Below the pieces are notes generated by a model. That model was not told the origin of the DNA. It saw only the letters and a program-made list of their open reading frames with translations, and did not search any database. Shown piece by piece: positions 54,525-61,172 of a stretch of 64,000 nucleotides of DNA. Position numbers and translations under genes: made by a program. Every line of letters starts with the position of its first letter. Positions within the stretch are counted from its first letter, which is position 1. The stretch is from Xaviernesmea oryzae (GTDB taxonomy: Bacteria; Pseudomonadota; Alphaproteobacteria; Rhizobiales; Rhizobiaceae). The DNA is taken from the NCBI RefSeq assembly GCF_900177415.1, contig NZ_FXAF01000002.1, forward strand, positions 434,001-498,000, in the 5' to 3' direction.

Positions 54525-55331
54525 TTACTTCCGTGGCGATTTCCGCTCCGCCTCCAGGCTTTTCCTGAGCGCGCTGGTGATGTCGATGACGTTGCTCGGC
54601 CGTTCCGGCGCCTTCTCATCGGCGCGCCTTTTTGTTTTCCGGCCCTTCTTCCGCTCCGCGATGATGTCGAGCAGACGGTCCCGCACCGGATCGTCGGCCA
54701 TGGACGGCTTCCAGCGTTCGGTGCGTTCCTCGATGATCTTCTTCATCATCGTCAGGTGCCTGGCTTCCGGCTTTTCCTTCGGCTTCTCGGCGGCGTATTC
54801 CTCCGGATCGCGCACCTCGTCGCCGTAACGCAGCGTCCAGACGACGATGCCCTTGTCCTTCGGGAGAAGCAGCACGGCCCGCTCCCGGCGATACATGACG
54901 AGCCTCGCGATGCCGCCGGTCTTCGTCTTTGCCATCGCCTCGCGGATCACCGCGAAGGCTTCCGCGCTCACCTCGTCGTCGGGCGCCAGATAATGCGGCC
55001 GGTCGTACCAGATCCAGCCGATCGATTCCTCCGGCACGAATGTCTCGATGTCGATCGTGCGGGTGCTTTCGAGCCCCACGTCCTCGATCTCCTCGTCTTC
55101 GAAGAGCACGTAGTCGTCTTCGCCCTTCGGATAACCTTTGACCTGATCGTCGTCTTCCACCGTCTCGCCGGTCTCCGCATCCACATAATGGCTCAGCACC
55201 CGGTTCCGGGTCTTCCGGTTGATGTTGTGGAAGCGGACCCTGGCTCCTTCCGAGACCGCCGGCGTCATCGTCACGCGGCAGGTGACGAGCGAAAGTTTCA
55301 GGTAACCTTTCCAGAAGACACGCGGCGCCAC
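54525..55331 (-). CDS. ku: Ku protein, second copy
   Basis: 268-residue Ku paralogue, only moderately similar to the first. It starts APRVFWKGYLKLSLVTCRV after a GTG initiator and has VRFHNINRKTRNRVLSHYVD, DQVKGYPKGEDDYVLFEDEEIEDVG and RLVMYRRERAVLLLPKDKG. AAGGAG lies 8 nt before GTG 55331; the upstream open frame to 55646 overlaps a divergent gene and is discarded. The C terminus is basic but shorter than that of the first Ku and lacks the Ala/Lys repeats. It converges on ligD. Confidence 0.92.
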   Translation of the reverse strand: MAPRVFWKGYLKLSLVTCRVTMTPAVSEGARVRFHNINRKTRNRVLSHYVDAETGETVEDDDQVKGYPKGEDDYVLFEDEEIEDVGLESTRTIDIETFVPEESIGWIWYDRPHYLAPDDEVSAEAFAVIREAMAKTKTGGIARLVMYRRERAVLLLPKDKGIVVWTLRYGDEVRDPEEYAAEKPKEKPEARHLTMMKKIIEERTERWKPSMADDPVRDRLLDIIAERKKGRKTKRRADEKAPERPSNVIDITSALRKSLEAERKSPRK

Positions 55332-55357
55332 GGCAGAAACTCCTTCGTTTCGCCGAT

Positions 55358-55383
55358 AACCCGCGCCGGCGCGGCTTGGTTCC
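55358..55383 (-). promoter_or_regulatory. EcfG-type promoter of the second ku gene
   Basis: On the minus strand GGAAC (55379-55383), 17-nt spacer, GGTT (55358-55361), 26 nt before the GTG start. Its -35 directly abuts the -35 of the divergent promoter, forming GTTCCGGAAC. Confidence 0.6.
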
Positions 55384-55408
55384 GGAACAAGTCCCGCGAC
55401 AAACCGTT
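55384..55408 (+). promoter_or_regulatory. EcfG-type promoter of the small protein at 55440
   Basis: GGAAC (55384-55388), 16-nt spacer, CGTT (55405-55408), 31 nt before the ATG. Exact consensus match, back-to-back with the second ku promoter. Confidence 0.75.
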
Positions 55409-55439
55409 TCCTCCCGACATCCAGCACAGGAGGGCATCC

Positions 55440-55637
55440 ATGAGCAGCACCCCCAATGCTCCGCAGAAGGACCGGGAGAAGAAGACGGCAGAACGCTCCG
55501 CGCGCGAGAAGCATGAGACGACCGAATTGGAAGAACAGCTCAACGAAGGCCTGGAGGATACGTTTCCGGCGAGCGATCCGGTTTCGACCACGGTGACCTC
55601 CATCCCCACCGGCACGCCCAAACCGCCGAAGCATTGA
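55440..55637 (+). CDS. Small acidic stress-type protein with EDTFPASDP motif
   Basis: 65-residue hydrophilic protein, charged and probably disordered in the first half (KDREKKTAERSAREKHETTE), then EEQLNEGLEDTFPASDPVS and a Pro/Thr tail. The LEDTFPASDPVS motif recurs in many small alphaproteobacterial proteins of unknown function. AGGAGG is 6 nt before the ATG. No signal peptide or membrane helix. Its exact EcfG-type promoter suggests general stress induction. Confidence 0.82.
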   Translation: MSSTPNAPQKDREKKTAERSAREKHETTELEEQLNEGLEDTFPASDPVSTTVTSIPTGTPKPPKH

Positions 55638-55677
55638 TCGCCGCACAATCCGCCGATCGCGAAATCGGTCTGGAACA

Positions 55678-55713
55678 ATTCGGGCGGCTTCCTGGATAGG
55701 AAGTCGCCCGAAT
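55678..55713 (+). terminator. Strong hairpin after the small protein gene
   Basis: ATTCGGGCGGCTTCC pairs with GGAAGTCGCCCGAAT over 15 bp with one G-T step and a TGGATA loop, 40 nt after the stop at 55637. It is followed by TCATTTG, a weak T-tract. It probably ends the transcript and separates it from the NepR-like gene. Confidence 0.6.
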
Positions 55714-55850
55714 TCATTTGTCGTATGTGACTTTTTCGGGATATTCGAAGATAACCATATTGCTGTAAGGAGACTGTTCCAGGGTTTGGATGGGGCGCGA
55801 ACATCGTTTCGGCATTGATTTGCCGGGGATTCGTTACTTCAGAGGTCGGG

Positions 55851-56033
55851 ATGGCGAAGCAGAACAATCCGGTTGCGGACCAGGAAATCAGGATGGGACG
55901 ACGCGTCAGCCGTCAGGTCTCGGTCCTGCTGACCGAAATCGAGAAGGAAGAAGTTCCCGATCGCCTGCTCGAATTGGCGCGTGAACTCCAGAAGGCGCTC
56001 AACGAAAAGATCGCCAGCCGCTCCGATCGATAG
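55851..56033 (+). CDS. NepR-like small protein (candidate anti-sigma factor)
   Basis: 60-residue protein MAKQNNPVADQEIRMGRRVS with two predicted helices. The second part, KEEVPDRLLELARELQKALN, closely resembles the core of NepR anti-sigma factors (EPVPDRFLDLL-type). NepR binds EcfG and is displaced by phosphorylated PhyR. AGAGGTCGGG precedes the ATG at 55851. Unlike classical nepR it is not next to a sigma or phyR gene; the nearest EcfG-like gene is 5.2 kb away. The helix 1 to helix 2 spacing is a few residues longer than in textbook NepR, so the call is tentative. Confidence 0.6.
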   Translation: MAKQNNPVADQEIRMGRRVSRQVSVLLTEIEKEEVPDRLLELARELQKALNEKIASRSDR

Positions 56034-56038
56034 CACTT

Positions 56039-56368
56039 TCAAAGCTGCGTCGAGATCAGGTTGTCGGTACGCACCCGCCCATCCACGACGCCGCGCGGCC
56101 CTTCCGCATCGTACCGCCCGCTTTCGTCCTCGATCACCGTGTAGAGCTTCTCGCTGCGGAACGCGCTCGCCATCTCCGTCGAATTGCCTTCGGAGGGCGA
56201 GGCATCGATCTCCGTGAAGTCGAGTTCCGCGCCGCTTGCCACCAGACGGGCGTCGCCCGCGGTTCTCGCCCGGACGACCACTTCGCCGTGCGGCGGCGAA
56301 TTCTGCCAGTTCGGATCGTCGGGCGCCGCGATCGGCACCAGCCGGTAGATCTTCAAACTATCCTGCAT
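56039..56368 (-). CDS. Conserved hypothetical protein, EcfG-type promoter
   Basis: 109-residue soluble protein of unknown function: MQDSLKIYRLVPIAAPDDPN, then GEVVVRARTAGDARLVASGAE and RSEKLYTVIEDESGRYDAEG. Alternating strands with a VRARTAGDARLVAS segment suggest a small alpha/beta fold. No signal peptide. The start at 56368 has GGGAGACAG ahead of it. It converges with the NepR-like gene (6 nt between stops) and is divergent from the cysteine hydrolase gene, sharing a gap with two EcfG-type elements. Confidence 0.78.
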   Translation of the reverse strand: MQDSLKIYRLVPIAAPDDPNWQNSPPHGEVVVRARTAGDARLVASGAELDFTEIDASPSEGNSTEMASAFRSEKLYTVIEDESGRYDAEGPRGVVDGRVRTDNLISTQL

Positions 56369-56418
56369 GTCTGTCTCCCTTTGAGGTTCCCCGGGCGAGG
56401 TCCCGCGGCCTCTGCGGC

Positions 56419-56444
56419 AACGCCGCCCGGGCGTCGCCGGTTCC
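56419..56444 (-). promoter_or_regulatory. EcfG-type promoter of the hypothetical gene at 56039-56368
   Basis: On the minus strand GGAAC (56440-56444), 17-nt spacer, CGTT (56419-56422), 50 nt before the ATG. Exact consensus. Confidence 0.7.
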
Positions 56445-56458
56445 CGTGAGGCAGCACG

Positions 56459-56484
56459 GGAACTTTTCTCGTCGCCGCTTTGTT
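56459..56484 (+). promoter_or_regulatory. EcfG-type promoter of the cysteine hydrolase gene
   Basis: GGAAC (56459-56463), 17-nt spacer, TGTT (56481-56484), 28 nt before the ATG at 56513. Confidence 0.6.
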
Positions 56485-56512
56485 CCTCCCCGCTGACAAA
56501 GTGGAGGCAGAT

Positions 56513-57100
56513 ATGGAAGACCCGCGCCGTTGCCGGCATCTCTGCGTCGACATGCAGCGCATGTTCGCGGAGGATACGCCCTGGCATATTCCATGGATGC
56601 AGCGGGTGCGCGAGCCCGCCGCCGCCCTCGCCGGGGCGCATCCGGCGGAGACGATCTTCACCCGCTTCGTCACCCCCAAGACGCCGGACGAAGCGCAAGG
56701 GAGCTGGCGGAATTATTACGAAAGATGGGCGCAGATGACGCGCGGCGAGCTCGGCGACCACATGATCGATCTTCTCCCGGAATTGAAAGCAATGGTGCCG
56801 CCGGCGCGCGTTTTCGACAAGATGGTCTATTCGCCCTGGCTGGACGGGCGCCTGCACCATGTGCTGCGGGACCAGGGCGTCACCACGCTCGTCATTTCGG
56901 GTGGCGAGACCGACGTGTGCGTGCTTGCCGCCGTGCTGGGAGCCATCGATCTCGGCTATTCGATCATCCTCGCCACCGACGCGATCTGCAGCACGTCCGA
57001 CGAGACGCATGATGCGTCGCTGGCGCTTTACGGCAACCGTTTCTCCAAACAGCTCCGTCTCTCCGATACCGAGGGCATCCTGCGCTGGTGGAGCGATTGA
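56513..57100 (+). CDS. Isochorismatase-like cysteine hydrolase
   Basis: 195-residue hydrolase of the isochorismatase/nicotinamidase superfamily. The Asp-Lys-Cys triad is visible: D in HLCVDMQRMFAED, K in ARVFDKMVYSPW, C in GGETDVCVLAAVLGAIDLG. GGAGG is 5 nt before the ATG; an in-frame ATG at 56480 would lie inside the promoter. Insert RNYYERWAQMTRGELGDHMIDLL is consistent with the unspecific cysteine hydrolase branch. The substrate is unknown; an EcfG-type promoter suggests a stress role. Confidence 0.86.
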   Translation: MEDPRRCRHLCVDMQRMFAEDTPWHIPWMQRVREPAAALAGAHPAETIFTRFVTPKTPDEAQGSWRNYYERWAQMTRGELGDHMIDLLPELKAMVPPARVFDKMVYSPWLDGRLHHVLRDQGVTTLVISGGETDVCVLAAVLGAIDLGYSIILATDAICSTSDETHDASLALYGNRFSKQLRLSDTEGILRWWSD

Positions 57101-57112
57101 TCCCGGGATTGC

Positions 57113-57137
57113 GGAACCTTGCGGCGCGCAATCGGTT
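57113..57137 (+). promoter_or_regulatory. EcfG-type promoter of the BON/membrane-peptide pair
   Basis: GGAAC (57113-57117), 16-nt spacer, GGTT (57134-57137), 54 nt before the ATG at 57192. Confidence 0.6.
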
Positions 57138-57191
57138 TTCCGATTGGGCGATGGCGCCCCCGCGACAAGGAGCGTGACAAGGAGAAAGCCG

Positions 57192-57584
57192 ATGAAAAAT
57201 GAGCAGCCGAAAGCAGGCCGGCCCGGCGAGACCTCGCAATGGCCCCGGTGGGAAGGCCCGGCGGAAAGCCGCCCCAGCGGTTATCTTCAGGGCGAAGCGA
57301 ACATTTTCGCCGAGGGACCGGAACAGGAAAAGCAGATAGGCAAGGCACCGAGCGACTACGAGCGTCCGGACGATCTGATCGCTGAGGACGTCAACGAGCA
57401 GCTGACCCAGGATGCCTTCCTCGACCCCACCAACATGTCCGTCTCGGTGGAGAATGGCGAGGTCGTCCTGGAAGGCTATGTCGCGCAGCTCGCCGACAAG
57501 GCCCGCGCCGAAGAGGCCGTCCTGAACGTCGCGGGCGTGACCGCCTGCCGCAACAACCTGCGGATCGCCCCCGAACGGCATTGA
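57192..57584 (+). CDS. BON-domain protein with hydrophilic N terminus
   Basis: 130-residue protein. The first 60 residues are hydrophilic and likely disordered (KAGRPGETSQWPRWEGPAES). A BON domain follows (about 68-128): QLTQDAFLDPTNMSVSVENG, VVLEGYVAQLADKARAEEAV and VAGVTACRNNLRIA. GGAG is 7 nt before the ATG. It lies upstream of a small membrane protein (23 nt) in the same stress-type unit. It differs in layout from the BON protein at 45543, so the pair are probably paralogues. Confidence 0.84.
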   Translation: MKNEQPKAGRPGETSQWPRWEGPAESRPSGYLQGEANIFAEGPEQEKQIGKAPSDYERPDDLIAEDVNEQLTQDAFLDPTNMSVSVENGEVVLEGYVAQLADKARAEEAVLNVAGVTACRNNLRIAPERH

Positions 57585-57607
57585 TCCGTAGCGACAAGGA
57601 GAAAGCG

Positions 57608-57793
57608 ATGGCCGACAATTTCTGGTTCATGGTCGTGGCGCTCGGCCCCGTCCTTCTGGGCGGCGCGATCGCCTACGCGCTGCTGCAGCGCCGCCGCCTG
57701 TCGCCGGGCGAAGAGAGGCGGCAGGAAAAGGCTGTCGAAGATCTCTACGACAAGCCACCGGGCGGCCGCGAACCACATTCGCACAGCCGCTGA
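57608..57793 (+). CDS. Small single-pass membrane protein
   Basis: 61-residue protein MADNFWFMVVALGPVLLGGA with one transmembrane helix (about 5-25), then a basic cytoplasmic tail RRRLSPGEERRQEKAVEDLY. AAGGAG lies 6 nt before the ATG. It follows the BON-domain gene by 23 nt and precedes the YciE-like gene. Function unknown; a membrane anchor for stress proteins is a guess. Confidence 0.82.
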   Translation: MADNFWFMVVALGPVLLGGAIAYALLQRRRLSPGEERRQEKAVEDLYDKPPGGREPHSHSR

Positions 57794-57800
57794 GACGGCA

Positions 57801-57826
57801 GGAACCTTCCGAGGCATCTCGACGTT
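57801..57826 (+). promoter_or_regulatory. EcfG-type promoter of the YciE-like gene
   Basis: GGAAC (57801-57805), 17-nt spacer, CGTT (57823-57826), 52 nt before the ATG at 57879. Exact consensus. Confidence 0.75.
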
Positions 57827-57878
57827 AGGTGCCTCGCAATACCCGAACACCATCCCATAAAAATCCAAGGAGAGAGCA

Positions 57879-58376
57879 ATGGCCAGCAAGACCCTCGACG
57901 ACCTTTTTTATGAGACCCTCAAGGACATCTACTATGCCGAGCGCCAGATCGTGAAAGCCCTTCCGAAGATGGCTCGCGGTGCCCGCGACGAAAAGCTCAA
58001 GGCGGCTTTCGAAAAGCACCGCGATGAAACCGAAGGCCAGATCGAGCGCCTGAAACAGGTCTTCGAGATCATCGGCAAGCGCGCCCAGGGCAAGACCTGC
58101 CCGGCGATCGACGGCATCATCGAGGAAGGCGAGGAGATCCTCGACGAGTTCAAGGGCAATCCCGCGCTCGACGCCGGCCTGCTCGCCGCTGCCCAGGCTG
58201 TCGAGCACTACGAGATCAGCCGCTACGGCACGTTGCGCGCCTGGGCCCAGCAGCTCGGCCTGAAGGACGCCGTCACGCTTCTCCAGCAGACGCTGGCGGA
58301 GGAGACCAAGACCGACGAGACGCTGACCGGTCTGGCCGAATCCGCAGTCAACAGGGCGGCCCAGAAGGCTGCCTGA
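57879..58376 (+). CDS. YciE/YciF-type ferritin-like protein (DUF892)
   Basis: 165-residue four-helix protein. Starts MASKTLDDLFYETLKDIYYA and carries the DUF892 di-iron-type residues in YYAERQIVKALPKM, FEKHRDETEGQIERL, AVEHYEISRYGTL and LAEETKTDETLTGLA. Members are induced by osmotic or oxidative stress in enterobacteria. AAGGAGAGAG lies before the ATG. A consensus EcfG promoter upstream and a terminator hairpin at 58435 make it a single-gene unit. Confidence 0.92.
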   Translation: MASKTLDDLFYETLKDIYYAERQIVKALPKMARGARDEKLKAAFEKHRDETEGQIERLKQVFEIIGKRAQGKTCPAIDGIIEEGEEILDEFKGNPALDAGLLAAAQAVEHYEISRYGTLRAWAQQLGLKDAVTLLQQTLAEETKTDETLTGLAESAVNRAAQKAA

Positions 58377-58434
58377 TCGCCTCGGAAGGCCGGGGGCGGA
58401 CGTTTTCCCGCGCCCTTCCGTTTGCCGCCGACGG

Positions 58435-58457
58435 AAAGCCCGGCAAGGCCGGGCTTT
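58435..58457 (+). terminator. Rho-independent terminator of the YciE-like gene
   Basis: AAAGCCCGGC-AAG-GCCGGGCTTT is a perfect 10-bp stem with a 3-nt loop, 59 nt after the stop, followed by CTCTTT. GC-rich stem and T-rich trailer fit an intrinsic terminator. Confidence 0.75.
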
Positions 58458-58756
58458 CTCTTTGCCGCGGGACATCCCGTACCGGAATGCGGAGGCGGCC
58501 GGCGGTGGCGATATGCGCCCTGGACGCCCCCCGGCGCGGGCGTGGGTGTGGTAATAGGACGCAGACCGGTTTCATCCATAATATGGTCCTCAGCCGGTTG
58601 CGCAGGGACGGATATAGCGGTACCTTTTTCAGCTTGAACGTGTCTCCTTCCCGGCGGCGACAAGACGTTCGACAGCAAAAAAATTCCGCCCCGGGCAGAT
58701 TTTTCGAGTAGTGGCCGCGTCTGTTGGTCCAAATGCCGATTTTTCGTTTTTACACA
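58458..58756. other. 299-nt intergenic region without a gene
   Basis: Part of the 432-nt gap between the YciE-like and DUF2934 genes, between the terminator and the EcfG-type promoter. Its reading frames are short and none has a good ribosome site. An AT-richer stretch with runs of A and T (58675-58755) leads into the promoter. Confidence 0.5.
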
Positions 58757-58781
58757 GGAACTTTTCCGTACCGCGCACGTT
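58757..58781 (+). promoter_or_regulatory. EcfG-type promoter of the DUF2934 gene
   Basis: GGAAC (58757-58761), 16-nt spacer, CGTT (58778-58781), 27 nt before the ATG at 58809. Exact consensus. Confidence 0.75.
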
Positions 58782-58808
58782 GGGGCGCTCGGGTGAATGG
58801 AGACAATA

Positions 58809-59213
58809 ATGGCGGATTCCGAAGAAGATTGGATCAAGAAACGCGCCTACGCATTGTGGGAAGAGGAAGGTTATCCTGCCGGCAAGGATAGAGAGCATTG
58901 GGAAAGGGCGAAGCTGGAATACGCGACGCTCAAGCCCGTGGCTTCGAACGCAGCGCCGGTGATCCGGCGGCGGAAATCTGCGGCGGAAGCAGCGCCGGCG
59001 AAAGCGGGGCCCAAGACCAAGGCCGTTTCCCCCAAGACGGCCGCGAAGGCGGCGGCACCCAGAGCGGCAGCATCCAAGACGGCAGCACCCAAGACGGCAG
59101 CATCCAAGACTGCCGCTGCCCCGGCAAAGACTGCCTCCAAGACGCCTGCAGCCATCCCAGCCTCGGCGGAACCGGCCAAAAAGCGCTCCAGAAAAGTTCC
59201 GGCCGGCGAATAA
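58809..59213 (+). CDS. DUF2934 protein with Lys/Ala/Pro/Thr-rich histone-H1-like tail
   Basis: 134-residue protein. The N-terminal DUF2934 domain (about 4-40) reads EDWIKKRAYALWEEEGYPAG, with EHWERAKLEY. From about residue 55 the sequence is low complexity: repeats of (A/S)KTAAPKTAASKTAA type, encoded by a tandem DNA repeat around 59075-59125. Such tails occur in H1-like DNA-binding proteins and in Ku C termini. GGAG is 6 nt before the ATG at 58809. Predicted pI is basic because of the tail. DNA binding is inferred. Confidence 0.85.
   Translation: MADSEEDWIKKRAYALWEEEGYPAGKDREHWERAKLEYATLKPVASNAAPVIRRRKSAAEAAPAKAGPKTKAVSPKTAAKAAAPRAAASKTAAPKTAASKTAAAPAKTASKTPAAIPASAEPAKKRSRKVPAGE
59075..59125 (+). 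repeat. Coding tandem repeat (KTAAPKTAAS units)
   Basis: Near-identical 15-nt units reading AAGACGGCAGCACCC or AAGACGGCAGCATCC recur three to four times and encode K-T-A-A-(P/S). The array may vary in length between strains by slippage. Confidence 0.7.
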
Positions 59214-59344
59214 GCGCCGTCCGGTCCCGCGATATCGAACAATTTGACAGCCGTGGCGACGCATGTCGCCGCGAGGTGGATTTTTTACCTTGGGAACCGG
59301 GATGTTTTTTGTGTCTGAACTCCGCCTGAATCCGAACCCGACAG

Positions 59345-59370
59345 GGAACGTCGGCCATCACCGAAATGTT
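59345..59370 (+). promoter_or_regulatory. EcfG-type promoter of glgA
   Basis: GGAAC (59345-59349), 17-nt spacer, TGTT (59367-59370), 35 nt before the ATG at 59406. Confidence 0.55.
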
Positions 59371-59405
59371 CTGAAGGGTGAGAACGAACTATGGCGGAGG
59401 CAGGC

Positions 59406-60995
59406 ATGATGAACGCTCACGTCCCGGTCGGCGATGCGCATCGCGATCAGCGAAGCATGAGGGATGGTGAGGTCCGGCCGGCCTCCGGAAAGCCGGGGCT
59501 GCCGCAGATGAAGATCCTGTCGGTCACTTCCGAGGTCTTCCCCCTCGTCAAAACGGGTGGGCTTGCGGATGTGACGGGATCCCTGCCCAAGGCGCTCGCG
59601 CCCCTCGGCATCGAAACCACGTCGCTGATCCCCGGCTATCCCGCCGTCATGCGGCAACTGACGAGCGCCATGCCGCTTGTCACGTTCGACAGCCTTCTGG
59701 GGGAGCGGGCCTCGCTGCTGCATACCCGCGTCGAAGACCTCAGCCTCTTCGTTCTCGATGCGCCGGCCCTCTACGACCGGCCGGGCGGTCCCTATGTGGA
59801 TGAAACCGGCGCCGATCATCCCGACAACTGGAAACGGTTCGCCGCCCTCTCCCTGGCTGCGGCGGAAATCGCCGACGGGGTGCTGCCCGGATGGGTTCCC
59901 GACCTCGTCCATACCCATGACTGGCAGTCGGCGCTGACCTCCGTTTACATGCGCGAACGCGGCTGCATGACGCCCGTCGTGCTGACGATCCACAACCTCG
60001 CCTTCCAGGGACAGTATTCCGCAAAGCTGCTTGGAAATCTCGGCCTGCCCCCCGAGACCTATTCCATGAACCGCATGGAATATTTCGGCGACATCAGCTT
60101 CCTCAAGGGCGGATTGCAGACGGCCGATGCGATCACCACCGTGAGCCCGACCTATGCGCGGGAAATCCTGACGCCCCGGTTCGGCATGGGCATGGACGGC
60201 GTGCTGAACGCGCGCGTCTCGGTCCTGCGCGGCATCGTCAACGGCATCGACCTCGACGTCTGGGACCCGTCGTCCGATCCGCATCTGCCGCGCGGCTACG
60301 ACGTCAACAGCCTGCGCCGCAAGCGCGAGAACCGGGCGGTCCTGCTGAAGGAATTCGGTCTGGACCCGTCGCATCCAGGTCCGGTCTTTTCGGCGGTCAG
60401 CCGCCTGACGTGGCAAAAGGGGCTCGACATGTTCGCCGAGACGGCGGACGAGGTCATCCGCCACGGCGGAAAGGTGATCGTGTTCGGTAAGGGCGACCAC
60501 GAGATCGAACAGGCCCTGCTGAACACCGCATCGCGCTTCCCGGGCCGCATGGCCGTGCATATCGGCTACGACGAGCCGACGGCCCACCTGATCCATGGCG
60601 GATCGGACGCGATCGTGCAGCCTTCCCGCTTCGAGCCCTGCGGGCTGACCCAGCTCTATGCGCTCCGCTACGGCTGCGTGCCGGTCGTCTCGCGCACCGG
60701 CGGGCTTTCGGAAACGATCATCGACGCCAACGACGCGGCCATGTCGGCGCGCGTGGCGACCGGCTTCCAGTTCCACCCGGTGACGACCGACGGCCTGCGG
60801 CTGGCGCTCCGCCGCGCCCTGCACGCCTATGCCGACCCGAAAATGTGGGCGCGGCTGCAGAACCAGGGCATGAAGGCGAAGTTTTCGTGGGAGCGCAGCG
60901 CCCAGCAATACGCCGCCGTCTACGCCAACCTGGTGCGCAAGTCGGGGCCGATCTCGGCCGCCGCCCCCGCCGACCTGCGCCGGGCGACGATCTGA
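59406..60995 (+). CDS. glgA: Glycogen synthase (ADP-glucose type)
   Basis: 529-residue GT5 glycosyltransferase making alpha-1,4-glucan from ADP-glucose. The ADP-glucose-binding KTGGLADV lies in [20 protein letters not shown]; later motifs are [40 protein letters not shown] and [10 protein letters not shown]. The start at 59406 has GGAGG 5 nt upstream; this adds about 34 residues before the usual [11 protein letters not shown] start, and that internal ATG has no ribosome site. An EcfG-type element lies upstream. It converges with glgX. No glgB, glgC or glgP in the window, so this may be a second copy. Confidence 0.93.
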   Translation: MMNAHVPVGDAHRDQRSMRDGEVRPASGKPGLPQMKILSVTSEVFPLVKTGGLADVTGSLPKALAPLGIETTSLIPGYPAVMRQLTSAMPLVTFDSLLGERASLLHTRVEDLSLFVLDAPALYDRPGGPYVDETGADHPDNWKRFAALSLAAAEIADGVLPGWVPDLVHTHDWQSALTSVYMRERGCMTPVVLTIHNLAFQGQYSAKLLGNLGLPPETYSMNRMEYFGDISFLKGGLQTADAITTVSPTYAREILTPRFGMGMDGVLNARVSVLRGIVNGIDLDVWDPSSDPHLPRGYDVNSLRRKRENRAVLLKEFGLDPSHPGPVFSAVSRLTWQKGLDMFAETADEVIRHGGKVIVFGKGDHEIEQALLNTASRFPGRMAVHIGYDEPTAHLIHGGSDAIVQPSRFEPCGLTQLYALRYGCVPVVSRTGGLSETIIDANDAAMSARVATGFQFHPVTTDGLRLALRRALHAYADPKMWARLQNQGMKAKFSWERSAQQYAAVYANLVRKSGPISAAAPADLRRATI

Positions 60996-61069
60996 TCCGG
61001 ACGCCATCTCGGGCACATGAGAACCGGCCTGACGGACGGGCGGCTTGTCGACACCCTTGGCTTACCCGG

Positions 61070-61150
61070 CGTCATCCTCGGCCTTGTGCCGAGGATCTAT
61101 AAACATCAATGGTTTGCAGATGCTCGGGACAGGCCCGGGCATGACGGAAG
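61070..61150. repeat. Second-family palindromic repeat between glgA and glgX
   Basis: It begins GTCATCCTCGGCCTTGTGCC GAGGATC (hairpin CCTCGGCC/GCCGAGG) and ends GCTCGGGACAGGCCCGGGC then ATGACGG, an imperfect inverted copy of the left end. It is related to the unit at 26466-26563. It lies between the two convergent glycogen genes, where it may serve as a bidirectional terminator. Confidence 0.65.
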
Positions 61151-61172
61151 AGAAGGTCTCGCCTTCGTCAGC

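Noticed and set aside
55740..55850. EcfG-type promoter for the NepR-like gene
   Set aside because: Only GAAC (not GGAAC) occurs near 55800, without a spaced GTT; no element was found.
59293..59297. First GGAAC upstream of glgA
   Set aside because: At 16-17 nt downstream the sequence is not GTT; the second GGAAC at 59345 has a proper -10 and better distance.
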